From assembly GCA_012861695.1 (NCBI GenBank), contig JAAOOA010000129.1, positions 1 to 64,000 of the forward strand: a stretch of 64,000 nucleotides of DNA, read 5' to 3'. This stretch comes from Trematomus loennbergii (taxonomy: Eukaryota > Chordata > Actinopteri > Perciformes > Nototheniidae). How positions within the stretch are numbered: position 1 is the stretch's first letter; each line of letters begins with the position of its first letter. Both the position numbers and the translations under genes were made by a program. Below, piece after piece: positions 19,440-29,584 of this stretch. The notes beneath the pieces were generated by a model. The model did no database searches and had not been told where the DNA came from. It saw only the letters and a list, made by a program, of their open reading frames with translations.

Positions 19440-20252
19440 GATCTAACAATCAATACATATATATACCTGTGGAGGAAACTTCTGTGTAGCAATGCATGGA
19501 GTCACCGACTCAGGAAGGAGACACGGTGAGAGTGGAGCTTTGATGTCAAACACTGATGGGTTTATTCAGAGTATTCGGCCGGAGGGTTCGCATCACAAGT
19601 CAAAGAGTCAGAGGTTCTGACTACACGGTAGAGTTGCCACGTCAATTCTGAAGAGCCTCTCTCTATGCTAGACCTTTTAACTGGTTCACAGAGAGAAATC
19701 AACATCTCTGAAGGAGTAGAACTAAACAGCTGGGAACACTGAACCACCTGCGTCCGACACTCATGGCCCAAGGATTTCACATCCTAGAGCCCACAAACAC
19801 GATAAAGAAGTGCCTCAGCGTTCTCACAACAATTACCATTCGTGCCAGTCAAGTTGACCGGTCACAACCTGGTGACAACAACACATATGGCACCAAGGCC
19901 TTTCCTTAAAGGAGATAACAGATGTCAGAGTAAAAGGTTAGATATCTAGAAGAATTATTCCTTAACAATACCCATTACTAAATCCCTGTGTTTAACAAGT
20001 ACATTTGGTCAGATTTCAGTACTTTTAAGTCTCCTTGTTATCTGATATACTCCTGTCTGACCTGATAACAAATGTTTCCCTTCCTGTATCCGTTTAAATT
20101 AAAAGCCCTCTAGCTTTTCAGTGTAGTCTGGCTATTAAACAAAAAACAGGAATGTTCATATACTTTTGGCTTTATACTATGTGGTGTTTCAATAAATACA
20201 TATTTTAAAGCCCAACAAAAAAATCAAAAGGTCAAATATTACTTCTACTGAC
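19440..20252. other. Intron with LTR-like sequence
   Basis: Between two exons of the SAMD3-like pseudogene. The part from about 19467 to 20000 (starts tgtggaggaaacttctgtgtag) has LTR-like wording, with a minus-strand AATAAACCC at about 19560. No internal retroelement or second LTR was found. Confidence 0.3.
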
Positions 20253-20345
20253 CACAAACTCTCTCAGCAGATCTACTGGGTCCTCATTGAGGTGCAAACA
20301 CAGCCCCTTGAGAAGACATTCCCGCCCTAAATCGACATCATCAAC
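20253..20345 (-). pseudogene. SAMD3-like middle exon
   Basis: This 93-bp, 31-codon exon has phase-0 ends, acceptor cacttag and donor gtcagt. It encodes VDDVDLGRECLLKGLCLHLN and continues to LLREFV. It is intact. Confidence 0.75.
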
Positions 20346-20442
20346 CTAAGTGAAGGGGATACGAAAAGAAAGAATCTGTTTTGCTCAATGAAATGTGTAC
20401 ACAATTGACTCGATGTATAATTTCCTTAAAATGAATTCTTAC

Positions 20443-20537
20443 TTGAGTCATGTTTGACATAATACAGTTCAGACGCTGGCCTATCTGTCCTCCTCTCTTC
20501 TCAAAATCTTCAGAAGTTTGTCAGATAGCACATCCAG
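20443..20537 (-). pseudogene. SAMD3-like exon with frame break
   Basis: It is bounded by tctctctcag before 20537 and gtaaga after 20443. Sequence before about 20512 reads LDVLSDKLLKI in one frame, and sequence after reads RGGQIGQRLNCIMSNMTQ in another. A single-base loss in a T-run explains both. Confidence 0.7.
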
Positions 20538-20739
20538 CTGAGAGAGAAATCTTGATTGGAGGGGCAGGGTTGTTATGCGCTTAAACTCCGCATTTATCAA
20601 AGAAAACAAAATATCACAGTCATAAAAATCATCAAATCATTTCATTTTCTAATGATGTTATGATTGTAGTTGTGTGCTAAATGTATTTAACAAAATCACA
20701 TACCAGGCATATCTTGCCTCAAAACGCTGCAGAGAAACT

Positions 20740-21030
20740 AGTCCATGCATTTGTTACTTCAAGGCTAGCTTATTGTAACTCATTATCAGGGTGTCCAAAA
20801 AGTCAGTTAAGTTGCTTCAGCTGATTCAAAATGTATTGACCAGAGCACGGAAAAGGGACCACATTACTCCTGTTTTGGCTCCCTGTAGAACACAAGATAG
20901 AATTTAAAATTCTTCTTCTCGCCTACAAAGCCCTTAATGGGCAGGCCCCATCTTTATCTTAAAGAGCTCATTATACCCTACTGTCCCACTAGGGCATTGC
21001 GTTCCAAGAATGCAGGGTTTTTGGTTGTTC
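20740..21030 (+). pseudogene. LINE ORF2 C-terminal fragment (L2/CR1-type)
   Basis: The plus strand encodes, with frame breaks, a segment like HAFVTSRLAYCNSLS, then KLLQLIQNVLTRARKRDHI, then ALNGQAPSL. This is the conserved end of L2-type reverse transcriptase proteins. It is short, 5'-truncated and shifted. It lies upstream of the SAMD3-like exons, where more of that gene would be expected. Confidence 0.7.
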
Positions 21031-21310
21031 CTAGCTAAATCAATTATATCAAGTACAAACAACCAGGTTAGACTACATTACATTTCATTTAGTTTACGTT
21101 TTTTCCTGTAATGTAAGACTACATATAAGAAACACCCTTATAGCCATTTCAACAAACAAAACATTCTCCCTTTTGTGAAGGAGGCTTTATCGCAGAATGT
21201 TTGGCTTTTGCCTCTCACTTTCTGAATAACTTTTGCCTAATAAATCATAAAATGTGTATATCCCTGCAATGTTTGCAGTATGTAAATGTTATGAATAAAT
21301 ATTCAGAAAT

Positions 21311-21350
<40 letters not shown>
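21311..21350. repeat. (TA)n microsatellite
   Basis: About 19 uninterrupted TA dinucleotides starting near 21314, followed by imperfect tatata runs at 21367-21380. Confidence 0.95.
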
Positions 21351-21352
<2 letters not shown>

Positions 21353-21603
21353 CACACTCACACAGGTATATATATATACAGTTTACTGTACCTACATGTA
21401 TAATATGCAGATAATGTGCATTCAACTATATTAGGACCCTTTTTGTAATACTGTTATGTTCTTGTCATCAATTGAAATTACTTCCTTAAGAAAGGTTTCG
21501 GAATTCCCTAAGGTGTCAACTTTTTGTGAAGAAATAAAGTGCATATGAGACATTGACAAATCATGGCTATCCATTTTGTTGTACTTGACACAAAATACTT
21601 TTC

Positions 21604-21966
21604 AGGGATTTGTTTAATATTGAGACATAGTTTCATGAGTGCAGTCCTTTACTTTCCACACTGATGACTATTTAAAAAAATAATTTCAAGTTTTAATAGG
21701 TTTTGTTGTGATTTTGATCAATCATAACTGCATTGGATAAAGATTGAGTATTTCAAATTAAAAGTTACCAGCTGCAACAACCATATTTCAATAGTTTTAT
21801 TTACAATTCTCAAATTAGGTTTCATGTTGTCATTAAAATGAATCTTCAAACAATCTTCATAAATGCGTCTTACCTCATCAGATGCTGTTCTGTAGAAGGC
21901 AGATCTGGATTTCCGTGTGAGAGCTTGTTGATAATAAGGTACAGCAGTTTCCTGTATAACTGGTTA
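21604..21966. repeat. Dispersed repeat family, copy C
   Basis: Matches copy B (15487-15860) along its full length, including the run into 'tcctgttttggtagcc'. After 21980 the sequence becomes unique. Confidence 0.85.
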
Positions 21967-22151
21967 TCCTGTTTTGGTAGCCTCTCCCAGAGCCGTATAA
22001 TAGAAGAGTTACGACATCTCCGTTCACTCCAATGGACCAGTTTTTTTACAGCAATGGCGGATCGTGCAGCCGTCAATAGTTCCCCGAAAGTTAGCTTGCC
22101 GCTGACTTCCGGGGAACTATTGCGGCCAGCAACACAGTAGAGTTGCAGCAT
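21870..22151 (-). other. Exon-like frame in repeat copy C, product unknown
   Basis: The 93-codon minus-strand frame contains LYRKLLYLIINKLSHGNPDL and ends TEQHLMR at a splice-donor-like GTAAGACGC. The same C-terminal peptide and donor are present in repeat copies A and B (with SHENPDLP). Preservation of frame and donor in three copies suggests it was an exon of a mobile-element gene, or of a host gene caught in a repeat. I do not recognise the family. Confidence 0.4.
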
Positions 22152-22879
22152 AATAGACCGTTCGTGATGGACTTTTAAAGGTAAGAAGACGTTTAAAGAT
22201 TTATATTGCAGATATTATCAGCACATCTGAGTCAAATGAACATGTGTATTAAAGGATGTTAGTGGATTATCCCTAAATCTACTGATTTAGGGAACGTTTA
22301 CAGATAACAGATTAGGCTATGATACCGGATAAAGTTAGCAACACACGTTAACCATGAACAGCCTATTAATCCGTTCTCCTAATGTTATTTCATCCAACGT
22401 TGTGGAATTAGAGAAAAAGGGCTTCTAAACGTGATTTTTTTGTGGGGTGGAGGAATATAATATTAGTTAAATATAACATTGGAGCTAGCCATTTTTTCCT
22501 CCTCTCTGTGTCAGTGGGGAAGCCGTACATTCTGATTCTTACTCCTTTCTCTGAGCGAGTGGAGCATCCCAGGCAGCACAGCAAACCATGGTGGAGACGA
22601 TATGCCAGGACAACACGGAGGAAAAGGCACAGACAAACTGCATGACATGCTATTCAATGTTTATTGAATTCCATGTATTTACAATGGATGTTCCTAAAAC
22701 AACACTTTTAACGTCATAATCGTGTTGCTGCTAGTCCATTGATAGTCACCTGTTGGTCTCCTGTCCTTTCTGAAAGTCATAAAGATGACATTAGTCATTT
22801 AGATTACTTATGTCCTCAAGTACCATGGGATTACTGAAACCACCATGAATTAAAAAAATGGTAGAAATTAATCTAATCT
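22152..22879. other. Intergenic sequence
   Basis: No gene recognised. At 22073-22124 the phrases agttccccgaaagt and acttccggggaact form a short inverted repeat. The second phrase recurs at about 23726, just before element G. Confidence 0.35.
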
Positions 22880-23365
22880 AAATTTTGAAGCATTCCTTGC
22901 CGCCTTTAAGGCCATCCATAACCTCACTCCTCTGTACATCTCCGACCTCCTGCACATCAACACACCCATCCGCACACTCAGGTCTTCTGCTTCCCTCCAC
23001 CTCACTGCACCCCCCTTCCGTTTAACCACCATGGGGTCCAGAGCCTTCAGCCGCTCTGCACCCCGCCTCTGGAACTCCCTCCCACCTGACATCCGCAACA
23101 CTGATTCTCTCCCCATTTTCAAATCACGCCTCAAAACATATCTCTTCACACTCGCATATCCACCCTGATCCTTATCCATCACACATCCTCTGTTTTTTTA
23201 TTTATTTGGTTATCTGATTGATTTATATACTGCATTGTCTTGTTTATGTTTCTTATGCTGGTGTTATCTATTGTGTATCTTGTTTTTTATGTATTTGTAC
23301 GGCGACCTTGAGAGCCTTGAAAGGCGCCTATATAAAATAAATGTATTATTATTATTATTATTTTT
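22880..23365 (+). pseudogene. LINE 3' end (L2/Rex1-type) with (ATT)n tail
   Basis: The plus-strand frame reads FAAFKAIHNLTPLYISDLLH, then RAFSRSAPRLWNSLPPDIR, then FKSRLKTYLFTLAY, then stop. This is the very end of an L2/CR1-group LINE protein. About 150 bp of 3' UTR and a (att)n tail at 23345-23362 follow. It is a strongly 5'-truncated insertion, the usual product of target-primed reverse transcription. Confidence 0.85.
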
Positions 23366-23743
23366 ATCCCCTCCCTCTAAATATATCAATAAATATTAGG
23401 AAGCGATGCTCCTGACTACCATACCTGTTTAAGAAGATAATATTTGTTTTAAATAATTCAAAGCAATACACAACAGCAACAGGCTCTTTAACCAAGGCAA
23501 CAGCCTAACATGTATATGTTAACAAGTAAACTAGCTGTTCACACTATTCCTAATATTATCCATAAATATTAGCAGATTCTATTTATTTTTTTAAACATAT
23601 TGATGTAAATACATACACATATCGGTATGTTGTATAAATATTGCAAATCAAGACCTTTATTCACTACTTATTACAAAAATCGTAGTTCTATCTCCGGTAA
23701 TCATGCATTCATATGTCCCGCCACGAACTTCCGGGGAACTACT
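23366..23743. other. Intergenic sequence
   Basis: A/T-rich and non-coding. It ends at acttccggggaactact, directly before element G copy 1. Confidence 0.4.
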
Positions 23744-24709
23744 AGGCTTGTTTGAGACGAGCTGCGGCTCGCCTCGAAAGTAGACGAGAATAGCCGATCG
23801 CAGCCGGGGGAGGTCTCAAAAAGCTCGCCTGAAGTCGGACAGCTCGGAGTCGGCTTCTTCCTCTTCTTCTTCTTCTCTCGGTTTTTTGGCGGATTGCAAA
23901 CAACTTTAAGGTGCATACCGCCACCTCCGGAGTCGGCTTGACTCGGTTTGCATTTATAAAGAATGCACAAATGTGTTTAATCGTTAATGTCAGATATGTA
24001 CTAAGTAAATACATTTGTTCCTGCTCAAGATTAGATTCAACTTTATTGTTATTGCACAGATTACAGGTACTGAGACAACGAAATGCAGTTTAGCTTCTAA
24101 CCAGGAGTGCATAAAGCAGTAAAGTGAAAAGTAAGGTACACAATCTACAGAATAAAATATAGAATGAATTGAATGATGAATAAACAGTGAGGGGTATGAA
24201 TACACTATATACACAGTAGCCTAGCCTAGTATGAACAGTGTGTTGTATGAATATGCTAAGATATTTAAAGTATGAAAACGGTAAGCAGTGCAAGTATAGT
24301 ATAAAATATATAGATATTAATGTCATGATGATAAACATTGTGGAACAATGATGAAAAATGTGAATGGAAGTGGCGACGTAAAACTGACACAAAACAACAA
24401 CACACTTTTGCCGAGCCAATGGAGAGTTTCATCCCCAGCACGGGGTAAAACCCACCAATGAGCGCTCAGCTCGAGATACCAGCGAGTCGTTTCCCATCAA
24501 GCATTTCGCTTCCGCAGCCCGGGGAGAGAAACTGCGCCGCCTCTCTCTCAAGGCTGCGGGCGTCTTTGTCCCGCGAGATTTCAACGTCTCATGTAGGCGA
24601 GCCTCCAGAGCAAGTCGGACAAAATGACTAACCATCATGCAACGCACTAGCAAGACGTTGATCGCAATTGCGCAGGTCTGCGCAGGTCTCGCTTGTCTCA
24701 AACAAGCCT
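23744..24709. mobile_element. TIR element 'G', copy 1
   Basis: Starts aggcttgtttgagacgagc and ends gcttgtctcaaacaagcct, an inverted repeat of about 16 bp, with TA visible at both edges. It contains a LINE tail (23857-23927), a segment resembling a LINE 3' UTR at 24028-24380 and a G/C-richer right part. It is non-coding. Copy 2 begins 3 bp later (24713) in the same orientation, and copy 3 lies at 45717-46452. Confidence 0.82.
23857..23927 (-). repeat. LINE 3' tail with 12-bp target duplication
   Basis: This 71-bp insert reads on the minus strand as aggtggcggtatgcacctta, then more tail, then a (GAA)n run. It is flanked by cggagtcggctt at 23845-23856 and 23928-23939. Element G copy 3 has the empty site (a single cggagtcggctt near 45731). 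It is a very short 5'-truncated insertion of the I-clade LINE seen at 24835-26120. Confidence 0.85.
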
Positions 24710-24834
24710 ATTAGGCTTGTTTGAGACGAGCTGCGGCTCGCCTCGAAAGTAGACGAGAATAGCCGATTGCAGCCGGGGAAGGTCTCAAAAAGCTCGCCTG
24801 AAGTCGGACAGCTCGGAGTCGGCTTCTTCTTCTT

Positions 24835-26120
24835 CTCTCGGTTTTTGGCGGATTGCAAACAACTTTAAGGTGCATACCGCCACCTACTGTACAAGAGTGT
24901 GTATCACCATATCATCCTATCACCACTTGTGGAATTATACCATGTATTTACGTTGTTTTAAATTCTTCCAATCAATCCTGTTTCATTCAAATATTAAGAA
25001 TGGCCTTCCTGGTAGCTCTTACCCCCTCACCTTCTGTCCCCAGTGTCCCCATCAGGCTCCACTCCCTTTCTGCCTCTCTGACCCTGTCTCTTAGTTTTTC
25101 CCTCTCTGTTTTGTACATGTTGCAGTGTAATACGATGTGTTCCACATTTTCTTTCACTCCACACCCCCTGCATTCTTCAACTTCGCTTTTTACCATTATA
25201 AACATTGTGCCGTTTAATCCTGTATGATCCTATCTGAGTTATAGTGATGATGATCTCCTCCCATCTGTTCCTTTCTGTATAGATCTTTATTATGACTGAT
25301 TTCTGTAACTTGTGGTATCTCCTCCCTTTCTGATCTTCCTCCCACCTTTTCTGCCATATTTCCATACCCTTCTTCTTAATTATTGCTTTTCCTTCTCCTT
25401 TTCCAAGTGAAACTGGTATTGCTATTTCCTTCTGTAACGCATCTTTTGCTAATTTATCAGCATGCTCATTCCCTTGAACCCCCTCATGTGCAGGCACCCA
25501 GCATAACTGCACATCTATTCCCCTTCTCTGAAGTCTCAGTAAGCAATGGTTAAGTTCAATAATGAAATCTTCTCTAACAGTTATTGTCGACTGTATGCTT
25601 TCCAAAGCAGATAGTGAGTCTGTGCATATCACCACCCTATCAGGTCTGACCTCTTCAACCTATTGTAGCCCAATAATTGCTGCGAGTATTTCTGCTGTAT
25701 AAACTGATAAGTTATGTGACACTCGTTTTGAGATTGATATTTTGAATTCTGGTATATACACGCCTATCCCCACGCATTCTTGCTTCTTAGATCCATCTGT
25801 ATACATTTTGAGGTAATTGTAATACTTTTCGTTCAGGTACATACTCGTTTTAATTCCCACTTCATTTATTTGCCACTCTTTTTTCCTTTCTATGATACTC
25901 ATATCTATATTAGCTTCTGGGGAAAGCCATGGGGGAACACTGCTAAATGGGCTTGCTTTGGCAAACTTTATGGTCTCCACTCCATATGCCCTCGTTCTCT
26001 CCTTACTTGTCCAGCCAAACCCACGCCCCTGGAACTTTGTATATTCCCAGCAATCCTGTAGTATTCTGTTTGTGATATTTTCCTCTCCACTTCCTTGTAG
26101 CCTGACCCAGTAGGCCTATG
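24835..26120 (-). pseudogene. I-clade (Nimb-like) LINE, 3' part with RNase H
   Basis: Minus-strand coding pieces at 25980-25660 and 25635-25177 form one RNase H domain: KMYTDGSKKQECVGIGVYIP, then TAEILAAI, then ICTDSLSALES, then WVPAHEGVQGNEHADKLAKDA. They carry the Asp/Glu/Asp/His pattern. An in-frame stop lies between the pieces. A CCHC-type motif, CRGCGVKENVEHIVLHC, is at about 25170-25120 in another frame. RNase H followed by such a motif is the I-clade layout. The 3' end carries the aggtggcggtatgcacctta tail and (GAA)n. Reverse transcriptase is missing upstream (5' truncation near 26120). Confidence 0.8.
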
Positions 26121-26811
26121 ACAGAGCAAGTTTCTCTCTTCATGCACAAATGTGTTTAATCGTTAATGTCAGATATGTACTAAGTAAATACATTTGTTCC
26201 TGCTCAAGATTAGATTCAACTTTATTGTTATTGCACAGATTACAGGTACTGAGACAACGAAATGCAGTTTAGCTTCTAACCAGGAGTGCAAAAAGCAGTA
26301 AAGTGAAAAGTAATGTACACAATCTACAGAATAAAATATAGAATGAATTGAATGATGAAAACAGTGAGGGGTATGAATACACTATATACACAGTAGCCTA
26401 TGAGCAGTATGAACAGTATTAACAGTGTGTATGAATATGCTAAGATATATAAAGTATGAAAACGGTAAGCAGTGCAAGTATAGTATAAAATATATAGATA
26501 TTAATGTCATGATGATAAACATTGTGGAACAATGATGAAAAATGTGAATGGAAGTGGCGACGTAAAACTGACACAAAACAACAACAAACTTTTGCCGAGC
26601 CAATAGCCGCGTTCACACCAAGTACTTTCCTGTACTTAGTTCCGGCACTAAGAGCCCCGGCGCTTTTAACCCCAGGGCACTTAGTACAGATCGCGTTCAC
26701 ACCGGAGTACTTTTCCCTGAGGGAAGATTACGCAAATGAGCCTGACGTCACTTCTTCTTCTTCTGCTTTGGCTTTACTGGCAGGCCACAAACCACTTCAC
26801 GGCGAGTACAA

Positions 26812-26880
26812 TAGGTGGCGGTATGCACCTTAAAGTTGTTTGCAATCCGCTACAAAACAAGAGAAGAAGAAGAAGAAAAA
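26812..26880 (+). repeat. I-clade LINE 3' tail
   Basis: Reads ataggtggcggtatgcacct, then a body, then a (GAAGAA)n run at 26862-26879. Same tail as 23857-23927 and 24835-24895, but on the plus strand. Only the tail is present. Confidence 0.8.
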
Positions 26881-26923
26881 CTTCCCGCGTATACTGTCTG
26901 TTGTTTACCTTCCGACCTCAGAC

Positions 26924-27199
26924 ATGATGGAGATGGAGTCGACTGAAGTTGTGCTGTTTGTGCTCATGTTATACAGCTTTGTAACTTCGTTAATGCGGCC
27001 GAGCCAGAGCCTGAGCCTATTAGGCGTCCGACACAAATCCGGAGCCGCCACACGTCGAATGCTATAATCAAAGTTTCTTCAGCATCAAAGGCAGTTCAAA
27101 AGCTTTAGGAAAAGGATTGGCCGACGGAAAGCACACATGATTGCCATGTTTCACCGTAGGATGGCTGATGACGATAAGCAAGATACAGGATCTGTTTAA
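26924..27199 (+). pseudogene. Possible transposase 5' remnant of the Harbinger element
   Basis: From ATG 26924 the frame gives MMEMESTEVVLFVLMLYSFV. A break near 27065 follows, and a basic stretch (RKRIGRRKAH, FHRRMADD) ends at a stop near 27199, with AATAAA at about 27298. Its place, opposite in direction to the Myb gene and next to the left terminus, is where the nuclease gene of a PIF/Harbinger element would start. No catalytic motif is visible, so the assignment is positional inference. Confidence 0.3.
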
Positions 27200-27389
27200 T
27201 CGCCATGTGGTTTTCTTTATTGCACTCTCAAGACAATAGAAATATTTTAAATGTAACTAAAGTGTCAGTTGTACATGTCAGTAAACATTGTCAATATCAA
27301 ATAAAGTGTCAGTTGTACTATATAATAACAGTAATAACAATATAAAATAAACTGTCCCAGGTGTAGGGAGTCTCAGCAGCAAACCCACC

Positions 27390-27775
27390 TTAATGATATA
27401 TATATATATATCTTCCTGAGACCCACTGCATCCGTCTGCCATAAAGGGAGGAAGACCTGTTGGCTTTCACTAGCTGGGAAAGCACTTCCAGAAACCCATT
27501 ATTAAATGCAGTTTGTCGCTCATCCTGCCGCTCGCGCTGCGCCGACGCTTCCTCATGGCGCAGCGCCCACACTTCATCCTGGTGCTGCTGGCGCTCCATC
27601 TGCTGCTTGAACACTTCTGCTTGGCGCTCCATCGAGGTGAGCATCTTGTCCTCCGTTTCCTGGGCCTTGGTGAACTGCACCATCTGATCTCCACGCAGCG
27701 ACTCATTCACCACGGCACGCCGGTCCTCCAACGCCTGGACGGTCTCAAAGAAAAGTGCATCCTGTGTCCGCTTTC
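27390..27775 (-). pseudogene. Myb/SANT exon 3, coiled coil
   Basis: Begins after cccctcttag with GKRTQDALFFETVQALEDRR and runs through heptad-like Glu/Gln-rich sequence to a stop at 27390. The Ngaro insertion lies only about 9 bp upstream of its acceptor AG. Confidence 0.72.
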
Positions 27776-27785
27776 CTAAGAGGGG

Positions 27786-27970
27786 ATTCACTAGCAAGAA
27801 CCACGCCACAACAGTGTGATGTTTGTACGTTTATTGAAGTAACATGTGAAGGATATGAGGAGGGTGAAGAGGTGATCTGGGAGGACGAGCTATGGTCCGT
27901 GCGGTGGGAGACTCAGAGTGGGGGTTCCGTCTCCGGCATGAACTGCGTGGGCTGATTACGGTCCCCCAGA
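27786..27970 (-). repeat. Ngaro split repeat B2
   Basis: Second copy of the B repeat and 3' edge of the element. It is separated from A2 by 112 bp (27971-28082) that have no counterpart between other repeat copies. Confidence 0.88.
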
Positions 27971-28082
27971 CGATACCTGGAGTTTAATGTTAGTATACGC
28001 AGTATATAGATATGCACCGTTTAGATATAAATGGTGATGGGCAGAGGATGTTTATGGGTAGAAGGGTGAGGGAGGGTGGGTT

Positions 28083-28211
28083 GAAAGATGAGACAAGCGG
28101 TTGCCGGAAGCTTTTGCCGGATATAAATAGGGGTGGCCGTGGTTTGAGGCGGAGTTTTAGGCGTGGCCATGCTCCTGAACCTATGTTAACATGTTAACAT
28201 TTTAACCTCAT
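28083..28211 (-). repeat. Ngaro split repeat A2
   Basis: Second copy of the A repeat, directly adjacent to B1 as the split-repeat model requires. Confidence 0.9.
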
Positions 28212-28212
28212 T

Positions 28213-28393
28213 TCACTAGCAAGAACCACGCCACAACAGTGTGATGTTTGTACGTTTATTGAAGTAACATGTGAAGGATATGAGGAGGGTGAAGAGGTGA
28301 TCTGGGAGGACGAGCTATGGTCCGTGCGGTGGGAGACTCAGAGTGGGGGTTCCGTCTCCGGCATGAACTGCGTGGGCTGATTACGGTCCCCCA
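28213..28393 (-). repeat. Ngaro split repeat B1
   Basis: Starts ttcactagcaagaaccacgc and ends cgtgggctgattacggtccc; matches 27786-27970. Lies between the recombinase remnant and A2. Confidence 0.9.
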
Positions 28394-28434
28394 AAAGAGT
28401 CGGATTAAAAGCAGCTGACTTAAGCGTGTGCATG

Positions 28435-28570
28435 TCAGACGTCGTTTAGATTGTTGCGGATGTAAGCGTGGTACGCTTGGGATGACGAGCGGCCGAGGGC
28501 CTAGGTGGTTGGATAAGAGATGCCTGGTCTAGCTGCTGTGGACACTGCGCCGATGCGGGAGAAATGGCTC
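28435..28570 (-). pseudogene. Tyrosine-recombinase C-terminus of Ngaro
   Basis: Just before repeat B1 the minus strand encodes ALGRSSSQAYHAYIRNNLND and a stop at 28435. The preceding TLRIRAIS / RIGAVSTAA wording in two frames resembles the box containing the His-x-x-Arg motif. The Tyr in AYHAYIR is at the position of the nucleophile of such recombinases. Only the last 45 or so codons survive, with a stop or frame break inside. Confidence 0.65.
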
Positions 28571-28699
28571 TAATTCTGAGAGTGCCCCCCAAAATGTGCG
28601 GGATGTTCTGAAAGTGTTTCTGGACCAGAAACATGTGACTTGAAGATAACGTGTCTGGAACGAGTGACTACATCTTCACTTCTAAATCTGGCTAAACAT

Positions 28700-28910
28700 T
28701 GAGAGAGAGAGACCGGAGCGTCTGCTCGCTGCGAGGGTCGGGGAGAGAGAGAGACCGGAGCGTCTGCTCGCTGCGAGGGTCGGAGAGAGAGAGACTGGAG
28801 CGTCTGCTCGCTGCGAGGGTCAGAGAGGGAGGGACCGGAGTGTCTGCTCACGGCGAGGGTCGGAGAGAGAGGGACCGGAGCGTCTGCTCGCTGCGAGGGT
28901 CAGAGGGCTT
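28700..28910. repeat. About 41-55-bp minisatellite, five copies
   Basis: Units are gagagagagaccggagcg + tctgctcgctgcgagggtc, with GA-run length variation. A related half unit recurs at 29418-29485. Confidence 0.88.
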
Positions 28911-28924
28911 GCTGTGCCTGTTAA

Positions 28925-29415
28925 CTGTTCTGGACTATGTGGAGATCTCTAGTCTGTTCTGGACTATGTGGAGATCTCTGGTCATCCTGAGAAGTCTACT
29001 GGATTCAGGTCTGTTCTGGACTATGTGGAGATCTCTAGTCTGTTCTGGACTATGTGGAGATCTCTAGTCATCCTGAGAAGTCTACTGGATTCAGGTCTGT
29101 TCTGGACTATGTGGAGATCTCTAGTCTGTTCTGGACTATGTGGAGATCTCTAGTCATCCTGAGAAGTCTACTGGATTCAGGTCTGTTCTGGACTATGTGG
29201 AGATCTCTAGTCTGTTCTGGACTATGTGGAGATCTCTAGTCGTCCTGAGAAGTCTACTGGATTCAGGTCTGTTCTGGACTATGTGGAGATCTCTAGTCTG
29301 TTCTGGACTATGTGGAGATCTCTAGTCATCCTGAGAAGTCTACTGGATTCAGGTCTGTTCTGGACTATGTGGAGATCTCTAGTCTGTTCTGGACTATGTG
29401 GAGATCTCTAGTCGT
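28925..29415. repeat. 86-bp minisatellite, about 5.7 copies
   Basis: Composite unit: two copies of tctggactatgtggagatct followed by agtcatcctgagaagtctac + tggattcaggtctgt. The period is exactly 86 bp from 28968 to 29398. Open frames of 61 codons repeated every 86 bp are by-products. Confidence 0.95.
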
Positions 29416-29486
29416 AGAGATAGAGACTGGAGCGTCTGCTCACTGCGGGGGTCGGAGAGAGAGAGACCGGAGCGGCTGCTCACTGA

Positions 29487-29580
29487 CGCTGTTGCAGCTG
29501 TTGCCGCTGTTGCCGCTGTTGCAGCTGTTGCAGCTGTTGCCGCTGTTGCCGCTGTTGCCGCTGTTGCCGCTGTTGCCGTT
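29487..29580. repeat. 9-bp minisatellite ctgttgccg
   Basis: About ten units of ctgttgccg / ctgttgcag, sitting between the 41-bp and 51-bp arrays. Confidence 0.93.
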
Positions 29581-29584
29581 GTTA

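Larger units (their letters stand above)
19033..20537 (-). pseudogene. Host gene 3' end, SAMD3-like family, decayed
   Basis: Three minus-strand exons with consensus splice sites can be chained: 20443-20537, 20253-20345 and 19033-19404. The product includes KGLCLHLNEDPVDLLREFV, then SIQWITVGLYVVKQ, then a C-terminus with NIALAATMLFGLMYAMNLNY and a stop at 19033. This pattern (a 'LHLNEDP' step, a 'GLYVV' strand, a hydrophobic 'ATMLFGLMYA' helix) is one I associate with fish proteins named sterile alpha motif domain-containing 3-like; the molecular function is not known to me. Two lesions are seen. The first exon is 95 bp where 96 would keep frame, with a frame change near 20512. The last exon contains a 17-bp minisatellite giving in-frame stops. 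Upstream exons are absent. Confidence 0.72.

Noticed and set aside
22442..22645. Short plus-strand frame near 22.5 kb as a gene
   Set aside because: No recognisable motif, no neighbouring exons, and chance length in this base composition.
27786..28393. Ordinary LTR retrotransposon with two LTRs at 27786-28211
   Set aside because: The A and B parts are not repeated as one block; A1 lies 5 kb away on the other side of gag. The split-repeat order and recombinase remnant fit Ngaro, not an LTR element.
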